In this document: positions 11,501 to 19,317 of the stretch, one piece after another
How the letters are laid out: each line of letters starts with the position of its first letter
Numbering within the stretch: position 1 is the stretch's first letter
Assembly (NCBI GenBank): GCA_006937955.1
Contig: SSNP01000045.1
Coordinates: 66,833-130,832 of the forward strand
Source: Pachypanchax playfairii
Lineage: Eukaryota; Chordata; Actinopteri; Cyprinodontiformes; Aplocheilidae
Reading direction: 5' to 3'
Length of the DNA: 64,000 bases
Notes under the pieces: model-generated
The model's input: only the letters and a program-made list of their open reading frames with translations
What the model was told of the DNA's origin: nothing
Databases searched by the model: none
Position numbers and translations under genes: made by a program

Positions 11501-14207
11501 CAGACAACAAGTCGACTTGTGAACATCATGAGACATCGTTGTCCCGCTGTAATTGATGCTAAAAGTCACATGACACGTTACTGAGACACTGACATGTTTT
11601 ATTGTTGTTTACTTACCAGCTGTTGTTGGATTTAGTTTCATGTTTGAGATGATGACATCATCATTACCTGCTTCTACTGTCATGATGTAACATCACTGTT
11701 GAGGGAACGTTATGCTTTTCTATAAACCTGGAAGACAAACATGCTGAACTTGTTGTGACTCGTGTTTTTAGCGTGTTGTACTGGATGTTTACTGTTTGTA
11801 TGCAGATCAGTGATGCGGTGTACAGCATAGTTCATGAGCAGTGCCGAGCTCAGTATGAGGTAATGTTACAGAAGTGTGAGACAGGCCGCTCCTCTCTAGA
11901 AGCTTCCATCCGAACAGACATGGACCAGATTATCACATCTAAGGAACACGTCACCAACAAGATCAAAGGTCAGTAGGATAACTGCCTTTTACTCAAATGT
12001 ATAAATATAAAAAATGTGTTTTTTATCCCCAAATTTCTATTTTAAAGTGGAATAATTTGTGATATTACATTATATATTCTGTTAAACTGACTGAACAAGG
12101 GAACAATGTTTCTATTGTCAAACTGTTTGACTGTTTTTAATTAAAGGTCCAGTCAGGTTCAGGTCTCTGTAGGTCCACCAGCATCTCAGTCCATTACAGG
12201 TGGTAAAGAGGATTTTGTAGCAAATTTAGATGTCAATATATGTCTACAGGAGCTCCTTCCCATCCACAGCTAGAACCCTCTACAGGAGAACCTTCCCGTC
12301 CACAGCTAGAACCCTCTACAGGAGATCCTTCCTGTCCACAGCTAGAACCCTCTACAGGAGATCCTTCCCGTCCACAGCTAGAACCCTCTACAGGAGCTCC
12401 TTCCCGTCCACAGCTAGAACCCTCTACAGGAGATCCTTCCCGTCCACGCTAGAACCCTCTACGGGAGCTCCTTCCTGTCCACAGCTAGAACCCTCTACAA
12501 GAGATCCTTCCTGTCGAAGCTAGAACCCTCTACAGGAGATCCTTCCTGTCCACATCTAGAACCCTCTACAGCAGATCCTTCCCGTCCACAGCTAGAACCC
12601 TCTACGGGAGATCCTTCCCGTCCACAGCTAGAACCCTCTACGGGAGCTCCTTCCCGTCCACAGCTAGAACCCTCTACAGGAGATCCTTCCCGTCCACAGC
12701 TAGAACCCTCTACAGGAGATCCTTCCCGTCCACAGCTAGAACCCTCTACAGGAGATCCTTCCCGTCCACAGCTAGAACCCTCTACAGGAGATCCTTCCCG
12801 TCCACAGCTAGAACCCTCTACAGGAGATCCTTCCTGTCTACAGCTAGAACCCTCTACAGGAGATCCTTCCTGTCCACATCTAGAACCCTCTACAGGAGAT
12901 CCTTCCCGTCCACAGCTAGAACCCTCTACAGGAGAACCTTCCTGTCGAAGCTAGAACCCTCTACAGGAGATCCTTCCTGTCCACAGCTAGAACCCTCTAC
13001 AGGAGATCCTTCCTGTCCACATCTAGAACCCTCTACAGGAGATCCTTCCCGTCTACAGCTAGAACCCTCTACAGGAGATCCTTCCCGTCTACAGCTAGAA
13101 CCCTCTACAGGAGATCCTTCCCGTCTACAGCTAGAACCCTCTACAGGAGATCCTTCCCGTCTACAGCTAGAACCCTCTACAGGAGATCCTTCCCGTCCAC
13201 AGCTAGAACCCTCTACGGGAGATCCTTCCCGTCCACAGCTAGAACCCTCTACGGGAGCTCCTTCCCGTCCACAGCTAGAACCCTCTACAGGAGATTCTGC
13301 CCATCCACAGCTAGAACCCTCTACAGGAGATCCTTCCCGTCCACAGCTAGAACCCTCTACAGCAGATCCTTCCCGTCCACAGCTAGAACCCTCTACGGGA
13401 GAACCTTCCATTCCACAGCAAGAACCCTCTATGGGAGAACCTTCCTGTCAAAAGCTAGAACTTTCTAGAATGACGCTCTGATGCAACACTGACTTACTAC
13501 AACATCTCATTTACCTTCAGAGATCACTAAGTTAAGTTGTTGACATGTTTACTAATTATGAAACTTTAATAAGAAAGGTAAAACGTTGCTGTAGTATTAG
13601 TTATCAGGCTCCGCCCACTCGGGAAGATGTGGATGATTGACAGCCTCTCCAGCAAATTTGAAACAGTTTGAAATAGGATTTGTTTTCTCATCTTTTCTTC
13701 TGGTTCATTTACAGCTGTGGTCCTTCCCAAAGCTGAGAAGCTGCTCAAGGTGAGCATCGAGCCATACATCAGTTCCATTCTGGATGCTCTGATGGAGCCC
13801 ACCAGCCAGGGCTTCTCAGAGGTCCGTGATGTCTTCTTCCGGGAGTTGGTAGAAATGAGCAAGAACACTCTGAACAATGGAACCAAGGAGACTGTGGCCC
13901 AGGTGAGATGAATCCACAGGTTCTTCCTGTCCTGTTCCATCCTGTTAATGATCAGCTTGTGTAAATACAACCTGTCCATTAAACATTACGTGAACAATCC
14001 TGTGTTTGTTCCAAATTAACAGCTAGCTTCTGTTTCCCTACTCTTTCTCAGCACATGGAGAAGATCTCCATGCTGGCCTTCCATCCAGTGAAGATGCAGA
14101 GCTGCTATGACAAGGTGGAACAGCTGAGTCTGGAGGGTCTACAGCAGAGATTTGATGTCTCTAGCCCCTCAGTGTTCATCCAGAGGGCCCAGATTCTCAT
14201 GAGAAAG
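2545..14207 (+). CDS. niban2: Niban apoptosis regulator 2 (FAM129B/MINERVA), five internal exons only
   Basis: Exons are 2,545-2,660, 10,152-10,256, 11,806-11,968, 13,715-13,902 and 14,052-14,207. All have AG acceptors, GT donors and compatible phases. Joined, they read as the Niban2 region from just after the PH domain (FTDAVRLYRQTQGHYGTWEM) through ILSNLVMENLLPEL, ISDAVYSIVHEQ, IRTDMDQIITSKEH, PYISSILDALMEPTSQGF and EVRDVFF to LEGLQQRFDVSSPSVF. Identity to vertebrate NIBAN2 recalled from knowledge is high across every exon; it is closer to NIBAN2 than to NIBAN1. The protein is a cytoplasmic and membrane-associated PH-domain adaptor linked to survival and MAPK signalling. The 5' exons (PH domain) lie left of the window. 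The exons expected after 14,207 (starting with a QMDNAVYTFE-like motif) are not found up to 32 kb. Introns are swollen by satellites and transposons. Confidence 0.9.
2661..3269. other. niban2 intron, unique-looking part
   Basis: This runs from the donor at 2,661 to the MITE that starts at 3,270. No coding exon or structured element is recognised. Confidence 0.5.
3270..4524. mobile_element. PIF/Harbinger-type non-autonomous DNA transposon
   Basis: The element is bounded by terminal inverted repeats starting TGGTGCGTTCACACC at both ends, which match at about 34 of 36 bases by eye. It is flanked by a perfect 3-bp target duplication TAA (3,267-3,269 and 4,525-4,527). A TWA duplication of 3 bp is the hallmark of PIF/Harbinger. 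No transposase frame survives inside, so it is a 1.25-kb non-autonomous copy in the niban2 intron. Confidence 0.75.
4582..10030 (+). repeat. 11-bp satellite array, about 495 units, in niban2 intron
   Basis: The unit is TATCTCACCTG, with common variants TATCTCACTAG, TATCTCACCAG, TATCTCACTTG and TATGTCACCTG. The array runs about 5.45 kb without unrelated interruption. Because 11 is not a multiple of 3, all three frames cycle through the same peptide period. This produces many spurious ORFs with YLTSISPVSH-type repeats, ended only by in-frame TAG from the ACTAG variant. Longer blocks of about 50-60 bp (a fixed order of variants) recur, showing higher-order homogenisation. The upper strand is strongly pyrimidine rich. 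Confidence 0.97.
10257..11233 (+). other. niban2 intron, no exon seen
   Basis: Open stretches here (for example 10,655-11,110) have no family resemblance and no splice context. Part of it may belong to the Tc1 relic that follows, but I cannot delimit it. Confidence 0.45.
11234..11584 (+). mobile_element. Decayed Tc1/mariner transposase C-terminal relic
   Basis: Reading across frames gives IFMDYKDPDHCG (from an FMDDNAPAH-like catalytic Asp motif, now FMDYKD). SPDLNPIENLWD follows at about 11,376-11,412, with the conserved catalytic Glu. The end is VIDAKSHMTRY plus stop (11,549-11,584), the typical C-terminus of this transposase type. The motifs lie in different frames, so the copy is dead. 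It sits in the intron before the third visible niban2 exon. Confidence 0.7.
12244..13466 (+). repeat. 36-bp minisatellite, about 34 copies
   Basis: The unit contains CTAGAACCCTCTACAGGAG followed by ATCCTTCCCGTCCACAG, with small substitutions between copies. Because 36 is a multiple of three, long frames stay open on both strands (for example minus 12,926-13,411), but they are only repeats. It lies in the niban2 intron between the third and fourth visible exons. Confidence 0.95.
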
Positions 14208-14288
14208 GTGACCATCCGGTTGACAGCACAGTTTGAAATATGTTTCAGTGTTTGTTCACCCACCCCCACCCCTTCATCCCCCCCTCAA

Positions 14289-15010
14289 GGATATGCACTA
14301 AGGTGCCTTCACCCCCCCTCCCCCCAGGATGTACACAATGGTGCCCTAACCCCCGCTCGGGGACATGCACTATGGTGCCATCACCCCCCCTCCCCCCAGG
14401 ATGTACACAATGGTGCCCTCACCCCCGCTCGGGGACATGCACTATGGTGCCATGACCCCCCCCTCCCCCCAGGATGTACACTATGGTGCCTTCACCCCCC
14501 AGGATGTACACTATGGTGCCTTCACCCCCCAGGATGTACACTATGGTGGCCTTCACCCCCCAGGATGTACACTATGGTGCCCTCACCCCCGCTCGGGGAC
14601 ATGCACTATGGTGACTTCACCCCCCAGGATGTACACTATGGTGCCCTCACCCCCGCTCGGGGACATGCACTATGGTGCCTTCACCCCCCAGGATGTACAC
14701 TATGGTGCCCTCACCCCCGCTCGGGGACATGCACTATGGTGCCTTCACCCCCCCCTCCCCCCAGGATGTACACTATGGTGCCCTCACCCCCGCTCGGGGA
14801 CATGCACTATGGTGCCATGACCCCCCCCTCCCCCCAGGATGTACACTATGGTGCACTCACCCCCGCTCGGGGACATGCACTATGGTGCCTTCACCCCCCC
14901 CTCCCCCCAGGATGTACACAATGGTGCCTTCACCAAACCCCACCCCCCCCACCCCAAGGATGTACACTATGGTGCCTTCACCACCCAGGATGTACACTGT
15001 GGTGCCTTCA
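14289..15010 (+). repeat. C-rich compound minisatellite downstream of the last niban2 exon
   Basis: Two alternating motifs, GGATGTACACTATGGTGCC and GGGGACATGCACTATGGTGC, are separated by C-runs and CCCTCCCCCC. The array starts about 80 bp after the donor at 14,208. The frame of the preceding exon stays open through the whole array. Confidence 0.93.
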
Positions 15011-16269
15011 GAGCTTCTGTGGGGACACAGCAGTGCATTGTGGCAGGGTGCAGCTCCTCTGCATGTGATTGGTGGAGACATTTTCTGGTGGTTCTCAATC
15101 ATAATCTGTATAAAAATGACTGTCAATCCAGAAAATGCTGGAGTCAGCTTTTTTAGCTAGTCATACTGTGACCTTCTACCTGCATAGGTTACAGAGTCTA
15201 CCTGAAGGAAGCATCTCTCAGTACTTGTCCACGTTTCAAGACTTCAGTTCTGTCTGTTTGGAAATCCCTCTGTATTATGCGTTGGCGTGATCTGAGCACT
15301 GCGCAGGGCCCTTAGAGTGTAGCACAACACAGTATCAGAAAGCAGTGATGGATCACCAACCAGAACTGCCAACTCACCTTTCTATGTTTCTTCTGCAGAA
15401 ATGGGTAGAAATGTGACATGAAGTCCTAATTTTTTAAAAACCCTGATGAGACTGAACGTTAGCCTTGTCATTCAAACAACCTGGAATCTCTCTGAAACAT
15501 ATCCCTCACTCTCTTATTACTCTGTTTCATGGCTGTTTGACAAAGAAAATGTTTATTCTTTATTTATATATTGGGCTGTTTGCCATATTTTCTGCAAAAT
15601 CCAAATTCTAATGCCATCGGATCTGGGACAGGTGTCATACATGCCTCAGCAGTCTCTTACAGATGAAAAGCTTGTTTCTGTAATTTTAACTTTCACACTA
15701 GATCCAGCAGCATGTCCTGGTCCTCAGCTCATCAGCTCATCATTGTTTCTTCTTAAGAAATTGCCTTGTTCTTTGTTCCTTTGTGATAATCAAAATGAAT
15801 ACAGTAACAGATGGACGGAACATCTGACAAACCCAGATTGTCCCGCTGGCACAGAACAGAATGCAGTACCTCAGTCATTGTGGACAGGTCCTCCTCAGTG
15901 AGGCCCAGAGACGGGTGTCATCCAGTGTTAATCTGCTGCAGAGATATTGTGTAGACTTGAGTTATGAAGCTGTCACTCAGCTGTTTGGCGTTCTTTATTC
16001 TAAAGTGGTCTGCAGTCTACTGATGTGTTGGACTTTGAGTGGTACATTGGCAGCTTACCCAGTTCACTTAGTGGTGAAGTAAAGGGGGTCACTCAGTTAC
16101 TAACTACTACATCCCAGGCTTTACATATTCTTCAGCTATAGCCACATTGTAGTGATGGTTCACTTGGCAGTAATCCATCAGTTCGTCTCGCAGCCTGGCC
16201 TCATGTCGTTGGTTGATGATCTTTAGTGTTCACTCCAATATCCAAGGCTTTTTTGGGGAAGGTCTATAG
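15011..16269. other. No supported gene; expected niban2 3' exons absent
   Basis: The plus frame at 15,446-15,901 is open but resembles no family I know and lacks splice or promoter context. No niban2 continuation was found. Confidence 0.45.
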
Positions 16270-16495
16270 CAGGCATCTCCAACCCTGGTCCTCGAGAGCT
16301 ACTGTGCAGAAGGTTTTAGATGCATCCCTGCTCCAACACAGCTGAATCAAATGAATGACTCATTAGCAGGCCTTTGCTAAACTTGATGACTTGCTGAAGA
16401 GGTAATTCAGTTAATTGATTCAGCTGTGTTGGAGCAGGGACACATCTAAAACCTTCTGGACAGTAGCTCTCGAGGATCAGGGTTGGAGATGCCTG
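16270..16495. mobile_element. hAT-type palindromic MITE with perfect 8-bp target duplication
   Basis: The ends are CAGGCATCTCCAACCCTGG and its near-perfect inverse complement. The interior is also largely self-complementary (CAACACAGCTGAATCAA against its inverse). The target duplication GTCTATAG is exact at 16,262-16,269 and 16,496-16,503. An 8-bp duplication and CAG ends fit hAT. There is no coding capacity. Confidence 0.85.
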
Positions 16496-16664
16496 GTCTA
16501 TAGTGTCAAAGGACATTGTGGGCCGATTAATGACATTTTCCTTGAAAGTTTCCCAGTTGTTCACTTTGTCAGCAGCTGGACCATCAAAGTTACGACGGAC
16601 GAAGCAGCTGAAATCTGTGGTGATGTTGGGGTTGCTGAGTCGGTAAGAGTCTGGGTGAGGCTGA
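16496..16664 (-). other. Unidentified coding-like stretch interrupted by the MITE
   Basis: The minus strand reads smoothly with motifs such as NNWETFKENVINRPTMSFD and FVRRNFDGPAADK. This looks like an eroded coding sequence into which the hAT MITE inserted. I do not recognise the family; it may belong to an older retroelement. Confidence 0.25.
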
Positions 16665-16829
16665 GTTCTATTTCATCCCTCCTGACCGCCAGAAGGCGGT
16701 GCTGAAAGCACTGAATGTTCCCTTCGCGCATGCGCAGTTCGAGAAGTAATGCCAAACAAGTCACACCTGTGACCCCGGATGACGTCCCGGAGGTAATATA
16801 GCCCTACGTCATCCGTTGCTCTCTTCCTG
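16665..16829 (+). repeat. DIRS copy 1, left inverted terminal repeat
   Basis: It begins GTTCTATTTCATCCCTCCTG, and from about 16,686 onward is the inverse complement of the right repeat (22,426-22,613). It includes GCGCATGCGCAGTTCGAGAAG and the sequence up to GCTCTCTTCCTG. The first 20 bases differ from the right end, as DIRS termini do. Confidence 0.85.
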
Positions 16830-17141
16830 ATTTCTTCTCGTGTGCGGTTCGGCGTGCAGGTGGATGTACGCGCTACAGTTGGTTTCTCCCGTCGCTTGAA
16901 GCCCTTCTACCTGTCGGAGCTGCGTGTAACGCCCTCCGGGGCTGCGAACGGGACATTATCTTTGACGGTACTTCTCCGAAGAGAAAAGCACAACTCTTCA
17001 GTTGGTTACGGTAGCGTTCGCGCCCCGTTCCCCGACTGGGTGCTTGTCACTGGTGGGTACCCCTTTCATTTGTTCGCTGCTACTTGGGTAAGTATGCTAA
17101 ACCTCTTTTGTTTGTGGAGAAAAAGAAATAAAGCAGGCTCG

Positions 17142-17760
17142 CCTGGTGAAGGTAGCGTTAGTGCCCGCTCCCAGAGTTTTCTGTTGCCCACGTTGGGTGG
17201 CGCCCTCGCTGACGGTGTTAGCCCCCTTTGTTTAGTTAGTTTCCTGGTGAAGGTAGCGTTGGCACCCGCTCCCAGAGTCCTGTCTCCTTCCCACGTTGTG
17301 TGGCGTTCAGGCTGACGGTGTTGGCCTATTTTGTTTATTGTCTTACCTGGTGACGGTAGCGTCGGCACCCGCTCCCAGTCTTTGCTTTCGCCTTCCCACG
17401 TTTGTGGCGACCCGGCTGACGGTGTTAGCCTTCTGTGTTTAGTTTTTTGCCGGGTGCAGGTGGCGTCATCGCCCGCTCCCAGAGTTCTGTCAGGGCAGCA
17501 TTCGCGCCCCTGCTTCCTGTTGTTCTGATTGCCTTCTACTTCTGTAGTGGCTTCGCTGTGTTGTGGTTTGCTGGTGGTTGCGTTCGCGCCCCGCCGTGCC
17601 AGTACTTGAGTCCGGTGTTGTCACGCAGATATGGCTGTAGGCTTGTTGGTGACGGTAGCATTCGCGTCCCCGCTCTCAATCCGATCCTACAGCTGTACGC
17701 TCCCTCTTGGCGCTAGCTGGTGAAGGTAGCGTCCCCGCCCCCGCTCCCAGCTGTTGCCTT
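17142..17760 (+). repeat. About 103-bp degenerate tandem repeats in the DIRS 5' leader
   Basis: A block starting CCTGGTGAAGGTAGCG, with CCCGCTCCCAG about 20 bases later and GCTGACGGTGTT near its end, recurs at about 17,142, 17,243, 17,346 and 17,450. A diverged copy lies near 17,715. It lies between the left terminal repeat and ORF1, so it is probably untranslated leader or promoter sequence of the element. Confidence 0.7.
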
Positions 17761-17809
17761 TTCCGAGCGGCTACAGCACACTGTTTGGTTGTACCCTTTT
17801 CGGTAGTGC

Positions 17810-19317
17810 ATGGCAGACATGGACGGCTCCCACTGCTGTGTGACATGTGGAGCGTCGCTTCAGGCTGAGGATGGGCATGACTTGTGCCCTGCCTGTCTTG
17901 GTGAGGACCACCTGAGGGAGGCGCTGTCGGACAACCCGTGTATGAACTGCAGTTTTCTGCCACGGGCTGTCCGGATGACAAGACTGGCGCAGTGAACATC
18001 GGCTGAGTTGGCTGAGCTTCCGCCCTCTGGGCAGGTGCGGCCTTCGGCGCCTAGACGCTTGAAGCGCCTCTTGGATCCGGCTGCGACTGAGGCTCCTTCA
18101 CGGGGAAAGAAAGCCAAGTCGGATGCGGGGCTGTCCTCAAGAGTGGATCGGTTGTCCGCGGAACTAGAGATGATGAGGAATTTTTTTCGGGCTCACCACC
18201 CGGGACCTCCTGTCTCTGAAGTGGGGCCTGAGTCTCCTCCCATGCCCGACCTTGCTTGTGAGGAGGATGTTCTCTCCCTTGCAGCATCTGCCTCTCATTT
18301 CTGTGAGGAGGATGAGGCTCGGTCTTCCCGGGTTCCCTTGCATCATCCCAGAGCGATGCAGAGGATGGCTCTATGCAGGAGGTGATGCGCGAGGCCCTGA
18401 GTCGCCTGGGGCTGCACATACCGCGGTCTGATCAGCCCGAGTCAGGCAGTGCCTTTTTTAGGCGCGGACGAACTCCTATGCCGTTTTCTGTCCCTCCCTC
18501 TCAGGAGTATCTGAGGGAGCTCCACGCCTGCTGGAGGGATCCCAGGGCTTTGTTGCGGCTTTCGGCTGATGGCCGGGTGTTGGCTGCGATGCACAGCGCG
18601 GCGGCTGCAGGACTGGACTGCATGCCGGCTGTCGAGCCTGCTGTTGCTTCCTTGATTGTGTCACCTGAGGAAGCCCTGCGCCGGGAGGTCCGATGCCCAC
18701 GACCGCAATGTCGTGTTACAGATGACTTTCTGACTAGGGCATATAATTCTGGTGCTCGAGCCGGTCGCTTGGGTAATTCACTGGCGCACCTGCTCTTTGC
18801 TCTGTCTACCTCCCTCCAGGAGGTTGAGGGCGCGGCCACTGCGGGTTCTTTCTGTGATGCGGCCCTGCAGACTTTCGCTTGGATGACAAGGGATCTGGGA
18901 CGAGTCATGTCTTATCTGGTTCAGGCTCGCCGTCAGGTTTGGCTAGCTCAGTCCGCCCTGGCTGAGCCTTGCCGGAGGACCCTCCGCAGTGTGCCCGTGG
19001 AGCCTGGGCAGATGTTTGGTTCGGCTGCCCTTGAGGCTCTGGACAGGACGGTGCAAGCACGACAGACTAGGCAGCAGCTTGCTGGCCTCGGTCGTGTTAT
19101 GCCTCCTCCTTTGCCACCTCAGAGGCTGAGACAACGGACCGCCGGCCCTGGTGTTCGCCCGCCACGGAGGGATTGGGCTTCTGAGGAGCGTAGTTTTCCA
19201 CAGGGTCGTGCACGGGACTCTCGTGTGGTTCCCCGCCGCCCTGTGCAGCAGCCCCGGGCTTCAGATCCTGGCCGGTGCCCCCCCCGGGGCACAGGAGGCC
19301 GTGGGGCTCGAAGGTGA
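17810..19317 (+). pseudogene. DIRS ORF1 (gag-like), one nonsense codon and one frameshift
   Basis: It starts with MADMDGSHCC and a Cys-rich segment (CCVTCG, CPAC, CMNC) that suggests a zinc-binding N-terminus. An in-frame TGA at 17,993-17,995 interrupts it; the same frame resumes as ELAELPPSGQ. A shift between about 18,316 and 18,360 moves the reading to the frame that continues as DAEDGSMQEVMREALSRLG to a stop at 19,317. It overlaps ORF2 by 43 bp. In DIRS elements this product is thought to be the structural, nucleic-acid-binding protein. Confidence 0.75.

Noticed and set aside
12926..13411. Minus ORF with VEGSSCGREGSP repeats
   Set aside because: A shadow of the 36-bp minisatellite, with no splice or start context.
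15446..15901. 151-codon plus ORF after the minisatellite
   Set aside because: No family resemblance, no splice match to niban2, and composition like non-coding DNA.
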